Source of the DNA: an uncultured Romboutsia sp.
GTDB taxonomy: Bacteria > Bacillota > Clostridia > Peptostreptococcales > Peptostreptococcaceae
Direction: 5' to 3'
Assembly: GCA_904418825.1 (NCBI GenBank)
Contig: CAJFPU010000018.1
Span: 1 to 49,483 of the forward strand
DNA: 49,483 nucleotides
Shown: positions 34,218-44,580 of the stretch, piece by piece
Numbering within the stretch: position 1 is the first letter of the stretch
Layout of the letters: each line of letters starts with the position of its first letter
Notes under the pieces: generated by a model
The model's database searches: none
What the model saw: the letters and a program-made list of their open reading frames with translations, nothing else
What the model was told of the DNA's origin: nothing
Position numbers and translations under genes: made by a program

Positions 34218-35258
34218 ATGAACACTATAATAAGTAAAATAGATATAAATAATATAGATAAAAGTGAAATAAAAAAACAAGCAGAATTATTGAAAAAAGG
34301 AAAAACGGTAATATTTCCTACAGAAACTGTATATGGATTAGGAGCAAATGCTCTGGATGAAGATGCTGTAAAAAAAATATATGAAGCTAAAGGTAGACCA
34401 AGTGATAATCCACTTATAGTACATGTATATAGCAAAGAAGAAGTATATAATCTAGCAAAAAATATAAATGAGAAGGCTGAAATTATAATGGAACATTTCT
34501 GGCCAGGGCCTATAACTATTATATTAGATAAAAAAGATATAGTACCATATAAAACAAGTGGTGGACTAGAAACAGTTGCTATAAGAATGCCATCTCATCC
34601 AATTGCTAGAGAAATAATAAAGCAAGCAGGAGTTCCTATAGCTGCTCCATCTGCAAATATTTCAGGAAGGCCTTCTCCTACCAAGGCTGATCATGTTTAT
34701 GAAGAAATGAATGGAAGAGTTAGCGGTATAGTTTTAGGTGGAGATTGTAATTTTGGTTTAGAGTCAACAGTATTAGATGTAACAACAGAAACTCCTATGA
34801 TATTAAGACCTGGAAGTATTACTAAAGAAGAGTTAGAAAAAGTAATAGGTGAAGTTTTAGTAGATCCTTCTTTAGCAAGAAAAGAAGACAATGATAAGGC
34901 TAAAGCTCCAGGTATGAAATATACACACTATTCTCCAGATGCTGATGTATATATTGTATCAGGAAATGAAAATAATATTATAGAAAAAATAAATTCTCTT
35001 GTAGAAGAAAATAAAGAAAATGGTATAAGAACTGGCGTAATGTGTCTAGAAAAAAATAAGGATAAATACAAAGGAGAAGTTTTATCTTTAGGTAATACTT
35101 TAGAAGAAGTAGGATGTAATTTATTTCATGCATTAAGACAAATGGATAAAATGAATATTGATGTAGTATATTCAGAAGAATTTTCAACGTATGGAGTAGG
35201 TCAAGCTATAATGAATAGACTTTTGAAATCAGCAGGATATAAAATTATAAATGTTTAA
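34218..35258 (+). CDS. ywlC: Threonylcarbamoyl-AMP synthase, Sua5/YwlC type
   Basis: 346 residues from ATG 34218, matching the usual YwlC length; an ATG at 34194 is also possible because ribosome sites are weak at both. YrdC-like catalytic domain (KTVIFPTETVYGLGANA; AKGRPSDNPLIVHV; SANISGRPSPT) is followed by a linker and the C-terminal Sua5 domain (from about 230). It makes threonylcarbamoyl-AMP for t6A37 in ANN-decoding tRNAs. Follows the ZIP gene by 28 bp. Confidence 0.93.
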   Translation: MNTIISKIDINNIDKSEIKKQAELLKKGKTVIFPTETVYGLGANALDEDAVKKIYEAKGRPSDNPLIVHVYSKEEVYNLAKNINEKAEIIMEHFWPGPITIILDKKDIVPYKTSGGLETVAIRMPSHPIAREIIKQAGVPIAAPSANISGRPSPTKADHVYEEMNGRVSGIVLGGDCNFGLESTVLDVTTETPMILRPGSITKEELEKVIGEVLVDPSLARKEDNDKAKAPGMKYTHYSPDADVYIVSGNENNIIEKINSLVEENKENGIRTGVMCLEKNKDKYKGEVLSLGNTLEEVGCNLFHALRQMDKMNIDVVYSEEFSTYGVGQAIMNRLLKSAGYKIINV

Positions 35259-35354
35259 AATTATATCTATAAAAACGTGAACAAATAATGTATAATGGGA
35301 CAAGATGTATTTTATAATATAAATGATATGAATATAATTGGAGGTATTGTACAT

Positions 35355-35807
35355 ATGAAAATAGGATTAGCTAGTGATCATGGAGGATATAATTTAAAAT
35401 CAGAAATAATAAAATATCTGAAAGAAAAAGGTATTGAATGTGTAGACTTTGGACCAGATAATTCTCTAGAGTCAGTTGATTATCCTATATTTGGTGAGAA
35501 AGTTGCAAATGCAGTTATATCTAAGGAAGTAGATTATGGAATAGTGTGTTGTGGAACAGGTATAGGGATATCTTTAGCTGCTAATAAGGTTCCTGGTATA
35601 AGATGCGCTGTTGTATCTGATGTATTCTCTGCAAAAATGTCTAAGGCTCATAATAATGCTAATATGCTATCTTTAGGAGAAAGGGTATTAGGTCGAGGAT
35701 TAGCTTTAGAAATTGTAGATGCATGGATAAATACAGAATTTGAGGGAGATAGACACTCAAAAAGAGTTAATATGATAAAAGAAATAGAATTAAAATATAG
35801 TAAATAG
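35355..35807 (+). CDS. rpiB: Ribose-5-phosphate isomerase B
   Basis: 150 residues from ATG 35355 (TTGGAGGT upstream); in-frame codons back to 35295 are leader. Motifs: SDHGGYNLK (D8, H9), catalytic Cys66 in CCGTGIGIS, and AHNNANMLSLGERV. Interconverts ribose-5-phosphate and ribulose-5-phosphate, feeding PRPP for the adjacent upp. Order sua5 - rpiB - upp - atp is conserved with B. subtilis, apart from genes missing here. Confidence 0.95.
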   Translation: MKIGLASDHGGYNLKSEIIKYLKEKGIECVDFGPDNSLESVDYPIFGEKVANAVISKEVDYGIVCCGTGIGISLAANKVPGIRCAVVSDVFSAKMSKAHNNANMLSLGERVLGRGLALEIVDAWINTEFEGDRHSKRVNMIKEIELKYSK

Positions 35808-35816
35808 GAGGTTTAG

Positions 35817-36449
<633 letters not shown>

Positions 36450-36510
36450 TTTATGTAAAAAAAAAGGAATTTGATATTAAAAGAAGAATTAAATAATTAA
36501 TATAAAAAAG

Positions 36511-36539
36511 AGAATCTATGAATTATAGATTCTTTTTTT
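36511..36539 (+). terminator. Intrinsic terminator after upp
   Basis: AGAATCTAT-GAATT-ATAGATTCT, a 9-bp stem with A-rich left flank and seven T on the right. Confidence 0.93.
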
Positions 36540-36898
36540 ATAGTTTTATTTTAATATAAATTTCTAATGTAAAACTTATATTAAAATAATGAATAAAATT
36601 GGATATATTTTTTTCAAGTTACGCATATCAATAGTATTAGATTAAAAATATGTTATAAAAGAAAAAATACGGATATAAATAAAAATATAGCTATAACATA
36701 GCTTTTATAAGTGTATTAGAACTATCTTAATATTAGGATAATATTACAAATTGAAAATTTGATTTTTCGCATAAAAAATTCACTAAAATTCAAATTGAAT
36801 CAAAAATCAAAAAATTAATTCCAAAAAAAATAAAAATATGGTAGAATAAGGTGAATGAATAATAAATTTATATTCTTTCAGAGAGGATATATTAATCA
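36540..36898 (+). other. 359-bp gene-free interval before the ATP synthase operon
   Basis: No coding region. It contains a 12-bp inverted repeat, ATTTTAATATAA (36548-36559) with TTATATTAAAAT (36576-36587), directly after the upp terminator. A symmetric CAAATT-GAA-AATTTG word occurs near 36748. A weak promoter-like pair lies at 36819-36847 (TTCCAA, 17 bp, TAGAAT), which is the best candidate for driving the operon. Ribosome site AGAGAGGAT precedes atpZ. Confidence 0.45.
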
Positions 36899-37126
36899 AT
36901 GAATAAAAAAAGAACATATATAGAAATTGCAAGTATGCTTTCTTTAATAACTCAATTAGGTATTATGATATTAATTTGTATATTAGGGTGTACATTTATA
37001 GGAAAGTTTTTAGATTCTAAGCTAAATACATCTCCAATATTAACATTAATATTTATGTTATTAGGTGTGGGGGGAGCATTTATGGGAGTATATAAGACTT
37101 TAATTGTATACACAAAAAGGAAGTGA
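36899..37126 (+). CDS. atpZ: AtpZ-like small membrane protein of the ATP synthase operon
   Basis: 75 residues with two membrane helices (LITQLGIMILICILGCTFIG and LTLIFMLLGVGGAFMGVY). It fits the AtpZ/PF09527-type proteins found first in ATP synthase operons, which associate with AtpI and have been proposed to assist Mg2+/Ca2+ supply or c-ring assembly. Assignment is by size, topology and position. Confidence 0.75.
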   Translation: MNKKRTYIEIASMLSLITQLGIMILICILGCTFIGKFLDSKLNTSPILTLIFMLLGVGGAFMGVYKTLIVYTKRK

Positions 37127-37130
37127 AGTT

Positions 37131-37520
37131 ATGGACAATAAGCTACAAGAAGAAATTAAAAAATTAACAAAGGGAATTATAGTGTATGATTTGTTAATAT
37201 TATTAGCACTAGCGATAACTTTTAACCTTAACAAACAGATGGTATTAGGTTTGGTGTTTGGAACACTAATAGCGATACTCAACCTTAAATTGTTAGCGAT
37301 AACAATAAATAAAACAGTATCTATGCCATCTACAAAAGCCCAAATATATTCATCTAGTCAATATTTGATTAGAATGGCAATAATGGCAGTGGTTTTATTT
37401 GTATCTGCTAAAGCGCCTCATTTGAATATAGTTGGAACTGCTATAGGATTACTATCTACTAAATTTGTTATTTTAACACAAAAACTATTAATAGAAAAAG
37501 TGAAAAGAAAGGAGGCATAA
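37131..37520 (+). CDS. atpI: ATP synthase subunit I (AtpI)
   Basis: 129 residues from ATG 37131 (AAGGAAGTGA upstream), 4 bp after atpZ. Four predicted membrane helices (IVYDLLILLALAITF; MVLGLVFGTLIAILNLKLLA; RMAIMAVVLFVSA; VGTAIGLLSTKFVIL). AtpI helps assemble the c ring in Na+ and H+ ATP synthases. A loosely conserved family; position is the main support. Confidence 0.85.
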   Translation: MDNKLQEEIKKLTKGIIVYDLLILLALAITFNLNKQMVLGLVFGTLIAILNLKLLAITINKTVSMPSTKAQIYSSSQYLIRMAIMAVVLFVSAKAPHLNIVGTAIGLLSTKFVILTQKLLIEKVKRKEA

Positions 37521-37522
37521 GA

Positions 37523-38227
37523 ATGAGTCAAGCAAAATGGGTTTGGTTTTTTGGAAACTTCAAGTTAAGTGAAACTGTTGTAGTGAGTTGGATAATAATC
37601 GCAGCTTTAGCTATAATATCATTTTTACTAACTAGAAATCTAAAAAAAGTACCCACAAGTAAAGTTCAAATATTCTTAGAGTTTGCAATAGGTGGGCTTG
37701 ATAAAATGGTTAAGAATACTATGGGTGAGAAAACAGTAAAAAGAATGCCTAATATTGTACCTTACATAGGAAGTTTGTTTTTATTCTTTGCGTGTTCTAA
37801 CTTAATAGGATTATTAGGATTTAGATCTCCAACTACAGATTTAGATACTACATTAGCGTGGGCAATGATAACATTTATTATGATTTACTACGCTGGAGTT
37901 AAGTTCCATGGTCTTAAGTACTTTAAAGGATTACTGGAACCAATACCTTTTTTATTACCATTAAACATAATAGGAGAGGTAGCGAAGCCTATATCATTAA
38001 GTTTCCGTCCATTCGGGAATATACTAGGTGGAGCAGTTATAATGGCATTACTATATAGATTCTTAGGATGGTTATCAACACTGATACCAGGGGTTTCAAT
38101 ACCAATAGGTCAATTAGTTATACCAGTGCCATTACATTTATACTTTGATTTATTTGCAGGATTACTACAAGCATTCATATTTATAATGTTAACAATGGTG
38201 TTTGTTGGAAATGCAGCAGAAGAATAA
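37523..38227 (+). CDS. atpB: ATP synthase F0 subunit a
   Basis: 234 residues with 5-6 membrane helices. The essential stator arginine is in SLSFRPFGNILGGAVI, and the C-terminal helix LHLYFDLFAGLLQAFIFIMLTMVFV is typical. It forms the ion half-channels next to the c ring. AAAGGAGG ribosome site, 2 bp after atpI. Confidence 0.96.
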   Translation: MSQAKWVWFFGNFKLSETVVVSWIIIAALAIISFLLTRNLKKVPTSKVQIFLEFAIGGLDKMVKNTMGEKTVKRMPNIVPYIGSLFLFFACSNLIGLLGFRSPTTDLDTTLAWAMITFIMIYYAGVKFHGLKYFKGLLEPIPFLLPLNIIGEVAKPISLSFRPFGNILGGAVIMALLYRFLGWLSTLIPGVSIPIGQLVIPVPLHLYFDLFAGLLQAFIFIMLTMVFVGNAAEE

Positions 38228-38285
38228 GTAATTAATCTAAAATAAAATAAATAAAAAATTTTAAATTTCGAGGAGGAAAAGAAAA

Positions 38286-38540
38286 ATGGATATGAATACA
38301 GCAATAATAGCAGCAGGTTCAGCTATAGGAGCAGGTCTTGCAGTTATAACAGGTATAGGAGCAGGTATAGGTCAAGGTTTTGCAGCAGGTAAAGCAGCAG
38401 AAGCAGTTGGTAACCAACCAGAAGCAAAAGGAGATATAACTCAAACAATGTTACTTGGGGCAGCAGTAGCAGAATCATCAGCTATATATGGTCTAGTTAT
38501 AGCTATAATCCTTTTATTCGCTAATCCATTTATAGGATAA
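38286..38540 (+). CDS. atpE: ATP synthase F0 subunit c with Na+-binding signature
   Basis: 84 residues, two-helix hairpin. Q30 ([15 protein letters not shown]), E63 and S64 ([10 protein letters not shown]) and Y68 correspond to Q32, E65, S66 and Y70 that bind Na+ in the Ilyobacter tartaricus c ring. Loop motif NQPEAKGD contacts the gamma/epsilon rotor. The enzyme is therefore predicted to couple to sodium. GAGGAGGA ribosome site, in line with the high copy number of this subunit. Confidence 0.96.
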   Translation: MDMNTAIIAAGSAIGAGLAVITGIGAGIGQGFAAGKAAEAVGNQPEAKGDITQTMLLGAAVAESSAIYGLVIAIILLFANPFIG

Positions 38541-38585
38541 AAACTCAAATATATTAAGAAAATTTTGTAAAGAATTATTTGAAGT

Positions 38586-38624
38586 TTATAATTAGGAGAT
38601 GGTTAAGCCATCTTCTAATTATAA
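38586..38624 (+). other. Stable hairpin between atpE and atpF
   Basis: TTATAATTAGGAGATGG (38586-38602) pairs with CCATCTTCTAATTATAA (38608-38624): 17 bp with one G-T wobble and a 5-nt loop. No T-run follows, so it is not a normal terminator. It probably protects or defines an mRNA end after atpE, fitting the need for more c subunit than other subunits. Confidence 0.7.
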
Positions 38625-38652
38625 ATGGTTATTAGTGGAAAGGAGGATACAT

Positions 38653-39153
38653 ATGGAATTTAAGCCGTTAATAGGAATAACATATGAATTTATATTTCAA
38701 ATTGTAAATACTTTCTTAGTATTTTTCCTTTTAAAGAAACTATTATTTAAACCTGTATTAGGAATAATAGAAGCGAGAGAAAATGATATAAGAGAAAGTT
38801 TAGCGCAAGGAGAAAGAGCTAAAAAAGAAGGTTTATCTTTAAAATCAGAATATGAAGAAAAGTTAACTTCAGCAAAAGAACAAGGCCAAGAAATAATTAA
38901 GCAAGCTACTTTAAGAGCAGAGCAAAAAGAAGCTGAAATAATAGCTAATGCTAAACAAGAAGCAATTCAATTAAAAGAAAAAGCTAGTAAGGATGTAGAA
39001 CAAGAAAGACAAAAAGTTATGAATGAGATAAAAAATGAAATCTCTAACATAGCAGTTTTAGCTGCATCTAAAGTTATTGAAAAAGATATAGATTCTAACA
39101 AACATAAAGAGTTAATAGATAACTTTATAAAAGAGGTGGGCGAATCTAAATGA
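38653..39153 (+). CDS. atpF: ATP synthase F0 subunit b
   Basis: 166 residues from ATG 38653 (AAAGGAGGA upstream); upstream in-frame codons run through the hairpin and are not used. One membrane helix near the N-terminus (FIFQIVNTFLVFFLLKKLLF) and a long charged coiled coil (about 35-150) forming the peripheral stalk. Overlaps atpH by ATGA. Confidence 0.96.
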   Translation: MEFKPLIGITYEFIFQIVNTFLVFFLLKKLLFKPVLGIIEARENDIRESLAQGERAKKEGLSLKSEYEEKLTSAKEQGQEIIKQATLRAEQKEAEIIANAKQEAIQLKEKASKDVEQERQKVMNEIKNEISNIAVLAASKVIEKDIDSNKHKELIDNFIKEVGESK

Positions 39154-39692
39154 TAAATGTAATAGCAGATAGATATGCACAGGCTTTATTTGAAGTTGGG
39201 GAGGAAACTCAAACTACTAGTGAACTATATCAAGAATTAAGTGAATTAGTAGAAATATTTAATGAAAATAAAGATTTATATAATTTCTTAAAATCACCTT
39301 TAATTGGCAGAGAAGATAAGAAAAATGTAATACAAAATATATTCAAAAACCAATTAAGCAACAGTATGAATAATTTCTTAAAAATAGTTATAGATAAAGA
39401 CAGAATATCAACTATAGAAAATATAAAAGAATCATATAAAGGCTTATTAAATGATAAGAACAATATATTAGAAGGAACTGCAATAACTGCAGTTGAATTA
39501 AGTGAAAAAGAAATCAAAGATTTAGAAAAGAATCTTTCTATAAAATACAATAAAAACGTTACCTTAAATAATATAGTTGATAAAACTATATTAGGAGGAA
39601 TTTTAGTTAAACTTGGAAATGAAGAGATAGATGGAACAGTTAAAACTCGTTTATCTAAAATGAAAAAACAACTATCTCAAGTAATATCTTAG
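39150..39692 (+). CDS. atpH: ATP synthase F1 subunit delta
   Basis: 180 residues, starting MINVIADRYAQALFEVGEET, typical of OSCP/delta. N-terminal six-helix domain binds the top of alpha3-beta3; the C-terminal domain (VDKTILGGILVKLGNEEIDG) binds subunit b. Start overlaps the atpF stop by 4 bp. Confidence 0.95.
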   Translation: MINVIADRYAQALFEVGEETQTTSELYQELSELVEIFNENKDLYNFLKSPLIGREDKKNVIQNIFKNQLSNSMNNFLKIVIDKDRISTIENIKESYKGLLNDKNNILEGTAITAVELSEKEIKDLEKNLSIKYNKNVTLNNIVDKTILGGILVKLGNEEIDGTVKTRLSKMKKQLSQVIS

Positions 39693-39707
39693 AATGGCGG
39701 TGAACCC

Positions 39708-41210
39708 ATGAATTTAAGACCAGAAGAAATAAGTTCAATAATAAAAGAACAAATAAAGAATTATGAAAATAAAGTTGAATTAACAGATACAGGAAGTGTT
39801 TTAAAAGTTGGAGATGGTATAGCAAGTGTTTATGGACTAGAAAATGCTATGGCTGGAGAACTTTTAGAATTCCCAGGAGAAGTTTATGGAATGGCTCTTA
39901 ACCTTGAAGAAGATATGGTTGGGGCAGTTATGCTTGGTGATGATCAAGGTATAAAAGAAGGCGATGTAGTTAAAAGAACTGGAAACGTAGTTTCTGTTCC
40001 TGTTGGAGAAGCCTTAATAGGAAGAGTTGTAAATGCATTAGGTCAACCTATAGATGGAAAAGGACCTATAAATACAAATAAAACAAGACCAGTTGAATCT
40101 GAAGCTACAGGAATAATGGCTAGAAAATCTGTTCATCAACCATTAGAAACAGGAATAAAAGCTATAGATGCCATGATACCAATAGGTAAGGGGCAAAGAG
40201 AGCTTGTAATAGGAGATAGACAAACTGGTAAAACATCTATATGTATAGATACAATACTTAACCAAAAAGGTAAAGATGTTATATGTATATATGTTGCAAT
40301 AGGGCAAAAGCGTTCTACAGTAGCTCAATTAGTTAACACTTTAGAAAAAGGTGGAGCTATGGACTACACAATAGTAGTATCTGCAAGTGCTTCTGAATCT
40401 GCACCACTTCAATTCATAGCGCCATATGCTGGAGTTGCAATGGGTGAAGAATTTATGTTTGAAGGAAAACATGTATTAATAGTATATGATGACTTAACTA
40501 AACATGCAGTTGCATACAGAGAGATGTCATTATTACTTAAGAGACCACCAGGACGTGAGGCTTATCCTGGGGATGTATTCTATTTACACTCAAGATTATT
40601 AGAAAGAGCAGCTAAGTTATCAGATGAATTAGGTGGTGGTTCTATAACTGCATTACCTATAATAGAAACTCAAGCTGGAGACGTTTCTGCATATATACCA
40701 ACAAACGTTATATCAATAACAGATGGACAAATATACTTAACACCTGAATTATTCTATGCAGGTATAAGACCAGCAGTTGATCCTGGGATATCAGTATCAA
40801 GAGTTGGAGGTTCTGCTCAAATAAAATCAATGAAAAAAGTTGCAGGACCATTAAAGCTTCTTTACTCTCAATATAAAGAACTTGCTGCATTCTCTCAATT
40901 TGGATCTGACTTAGATGAAGATACTAAAAAGAGACTTGCACAAGGAGAAAGAATAGTTGAGGTATTAAAGCAAGGTGAGCATCAACCATTAAAAGTTGAA
41001 AACCAAGTTATGATAATACATGCAGTTACAAATGATTTATTATCTGATATACCAGTTAATAATATATCTAGATTTGAAACTGAATTATTCCAATTTATAA
41101 ATATAAACTATCCAGAAATAGGGAAGAAAATTCTTGAAAATGGAGATTTTACTCAAGAATTAACTAGCGCTATAAAAGAATTTAAGAAAAAGTTTGTTAT
41201 AGAAGCGTAA
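39708..41210 (+). CDS. atpA: ATP synthase F1 subunit alpha
   Basis: 500 residues. Begins [20 protein letters not shown]. Walker [11 protein letters not shown], and the [17 protein letters not shown] segment typical of alpha subunits. Non-catalytic nucleotide-binding subunit. Ribosome site GGCGGTGA. Confidence 0.97.
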   Translation: MNLRPEEISSIIKEQIKNYENKVELTDTGSVLKVGDGIASVYGLENAMAGELLEFPGEVYGMALNLEEDMVGAVMLGDDQGIKEGDVVKRTGNVVSVPVGEALIGRVVNALGQPIDGKGPINTNKTRPVESEATGIMARKSVHQPLETGIKAIDAMIPIGKGQRELVIGDRQTGKTSICIDTILNQKGKDVICIYVAIGQKRSTVAQLVNTLEKGGAMDYTIVVSASASESAPLQFIAPYAGVAMGEEFMFEGKHVLIVYDDLTKHAVAYREMSLLLKRPPGREAYPGDVFYLHSRLLERAAKLSDELGGGSITALPIIETQAGDVSAYIPTNVISITDGQIYLTPELFYAGIRPAVDPGISVSRVGGSAQIKSMKKVAGPLKLLYSQYKELAAFSQFGSDLDEDTKKRLAQGERIVEVLKQGEHQPLKVENQVMIIHAVTNDLLSDIPVNNISRFETELFQFININYPEIGKKILENGDFTQELTSAIKEFKKKFVIEA

Positions 41211-41237
41211 TCCTTTTTAAAAAAGGAGGTAAACACA

Positions 41238-42101
41238 GTGGCAGGAGCTGGAATGAAGGATATTAAGACTCGTATTAAAAGTGTTGAAAGTACTAAGCAA
41301 ATAACTAAAGCTATGGAACTTGTATCTTCATCTAAATTTAGAAAAGCTAAAGAAAAAGCTGAAAGTGCAAGACCATATTTTAATACTTTATATAACACAG
41401 TTCAAGATATAGCTAAAAATACGGGTAATAGTAGAAATATATTTTTAAAAGAAAGAAAAGTTAATAACGTATGTTATATAGTAATAGCTGGTGATAGAGG
41501 TTTAGCTGGAGGTTATAACTCTAACATTTTAAAATCAGTGCTTAATCATAATAAATTAGGTAAAGGTAAAGTTATAACTGTAGGAAAAAAAGCTAAGGAG
41601 TCTTTAAGTAAAAGAGGCTATGAAGTAATAGATTATATAGAATCTGTAGAAAAATGTGTTTATGAAGATGCAAGTAGAGTAGCCCAAGTAGCTATGGAAG
41701 CTTATAAAAATGGGGAAGTTGATGAGGTTAATCTTGTTTATACAGAGTTTATATCTGCATTATCACAAGAACCTAAAATAGTAAAATTATTACCAGTTAC
41801 AATAGATAATACAAATACTGAAGAAAAAGTTAAAAAAGGCAAAGCTGCAGTTCAATATTTACCTTCTGCTGATGCAGTACTTGGGTATGTACTACCTAAG
41901 TATGTATCAGGAAGTATATATGGGGCAATAGCAGAATCTTTTGCATCGGAACAAGCTGCAAGAAGAACTGCTATGGAATCAGCTACAGACAATGCTAACG
42001 AAATGATATCAAAACTAGAATTAGTATACAATAGAGCAAGACAAGCGGCAGTTACTCAAGAAATATCAGAGATAGTTGGAGGAGCGGCAGCAGCTCAATA
42101 A
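41238..42101 (+). CDS. atpG: ATP synthase F1 subunit gamma
   Basis: 287 residues, GTG start 10 bp after AAAGGAGGT. Coiled-coil N-terminus (KDIKTRIKSVESTKQITKAM), central Rossmann-like part with VIAGDRGLAGGYN, and C-terminal helix with ATDNANEMISKLELVYNRAR. Rotor shaft of F1. Confidence 0.96.
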   Translation: MAGAGMKDIKTRIKSVESTKQITKAMELVSSSKFRKAKEKAESARPYFNTLYNTVQDIAKNTGNSRNIFLKERKVNNVCYIVIAGDRGLAGGYNSNILKSVLNHNKLGKGKVITVGKKAKESLSKRGYEVIDYIESVEKCVYEDASRVAQVAMEAYKNGEVDEVNLVYTEFISALSQEPKIVKLLPVTIDNTNTEEKVKKGKAAVQYLPSADAVLGYVLPKYVSGSIYGAIAESFASEQAARRTAMESATDNANEMISKLELVYNRARQAAVTQEISEIVGGAAAAQ

Positions 42102-42113
42102 TAAGGAGGTTAG

Positions 42114-43511
<1,398 letters not shown>

Positions 43512-43513
43512 TA

Positions 43514-43774
43514 ATGGCAAATGTATTTGCACTTGAAATTGTCACTCCTGATAAAACTTTTTATAATGGAAATGCAGAGATGATTATAGTTAGAACTACT
43601 GAAGGGGATAGAGGGATATTAAAAAATCATAGACCTTTAGTAGCAGGACTTGCAACAGGCACTTTGCGTATTAAATTAAACGGAAAATTTAAAGATGCAA
43701 AAGTATCTGGAGGATTCATGAACGTTGATAAAGAAAAAACTGTAATAGTTACAGAATCTGCAGAGTGGATATAA
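43514..43774 (+). CDS. atpC: ATP synthase F1 subunit epsilon lacking the C-terminal helical domain
   Basis: Only 86 residues against the usual 130-140. The N-terminal beta-sandwich is complete (FALEIVTPDKTFYNGNAEM, EGDRGILKNHRPLVAGL, GFMNVDKEKTVIVTESAEW), but the protein ends WI where the two-helix C-terminal domain normally begins. A terminator follows within 15 bp and no other frame there encodes the missing helices, so this is a real short form rather than a frameshift. The helical domain inhibits ATP hydrolysis in other bacteria; its absence suggests a different control. Confidence 0.93.
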   Translation: MANVFALEIVTPDKTFYNGNAEMIIVRTTEGDRGILKNHRPLVAGLATGTLRIKLNGKFKDAKVSGGFMNVDKEKTVIVTESAEWI

Positions 43775-43782
43775 GGCTATAG

Positions 43783-43813
43783 AAGGGACTAGATAAATTC
43801 TAGTCCTTTTTTA
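43783..43813 (+). terminator. Intrinsic terminator of the ATP synthase operon
   Basis: GGACTAGA-TAAAT-TCTAGTCC with a flanking G-T and A-T extension and six T. Confidence 0.92.
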
Positions 43814-43976
43814 TGCTTAAGTAAAATATACTAATTTAATATCTATAGATAATCATACAAAGATAGTTATACAAATGTATTAAATTTGAGTATAAAAATA
43901 TTTTGAGTAATAGATAAAATTATAGATTACATGAAATATTTCAATGATAAGTAGTGAAAGTTAAGTAAATTTTTAT
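43813..43976. repeat. Dispersed non-coding repeat, copy 2 (AT-decayed)
   Basis: Aligns over its length with 26134-26298 and likewise begins at a terminator. Identical words: ACAAAGATAGTTATA, AAATGTATT, ATATTTTGAGTAA, ACATGAAATATTTC. All eight CpG steps of the other copy's core are replaced here and the core is AT-rich, so its hairpins are lost. No coding potential. Confidence 0.72.
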
Positions 43977-44026
43977 GAGTTAGATATAAATATAATTAAT
44001 AAATTATATTACTTTGAATTTATACA

Positions 44027-44079
44027 TAAAATTAATATAATTAAATTAAGATTAATATAGTTAAATTATATTAATTTTA
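44027..44079. repeat. Perfect 16-bp inverted repeat upstream of acpS
   Basis: TAAAATTAATATAATT (44027-44042) and AATTATATTAATTTTA (44064-44079) with a 21-nt loop, all A/T apart from the loop. It lies in the gene-free stretch 43977-44195, which otherwise holds only AT-rich sequence. Could be a decayed terminator or simple-sequence by-product. Confidence 0.5.
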
Positions 44080-44195
44080 TAATTAAAAGTAAAAAAATAT
44101 GTACTTATAATTAATATAAAATATAAAATTTGTGAATTGAATATAATTAAATAATAGGAATAAAATAAATATATAAGTATTATATGGAGGGAATA

Positions 44196-44579
44196 ATGAA
44201 TATATTAGATATCGGAGTTGATATCATAGAAATACATAGGATAAAAGAAATTTTAGAAAAAAATCCTAGATTTTTAGAAAAGATGTTTACATCTGAAGAA
44301 ATAGAATATTTTAAAAAGAAAAATTTTAAGGCTGAAACTATAGCAGGTAATTTTGCAGCAAAAGAAGCTATAAGTAAGTCTATAGGAACTGGAATACGAA
44401 AATTTAAATTAAGAGATATAGAAGTACTAAGAAATGAATTAGGAAAACCAATAGTTAAAACTTATAATAATTTTAATCAGATTTGCATAGATTATAATGT
44501 TTTAGAAATAAAAGTATCTATATCTCATTGCAGAGATTATGTAGTAGCTAATGCAATAGCGATAACCAAGGAGGGGTAA
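44196..44579 (+). CDS. acpS: Holo-[acyl-carrier-protein] synthase
   Basis: 127 residues from ATG 44196 (TGGAGGG upstream). Motifs: LDIGVDIIEIHRIKE (catalytic Asp), NFAAKEAISKSIGTGI, and VSISHCRDYVVANAIA. Transfers 4'-phosphopantetheine from CoA to ACP. In B. subtilis acpS is likewise at the head of a run ending in alr-ndoAI-ndoA. Confidence 0.95.
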   Translation: MNILDIGVDIIEIHRIKEILEKNPRFLEKMFTSEEIEYFKKKNFKAETIAGNFAAKEAISKSIGTGIRKFKLRDIEVLRNELGKPIVKTYNNFNQICIDYNVLEIKVSISHCRDYVVANAIAITKEG

Positions 44580-44580
44580 T

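Noticed and set aside
35261-35296. Promoter in front of rpiB (TATAAT at 35291)
   Set aside because: No -35 at 16-18 bp and no proper extended -10. Chance TATAAT strings are frequent in this background.
36450-36898. Riboswitch or small gene before the ATP synthase operon
   Set aside because: No recognisable riboswitch core and no open frame with a ribosome site; only AT-rich inverted repeats were seen.
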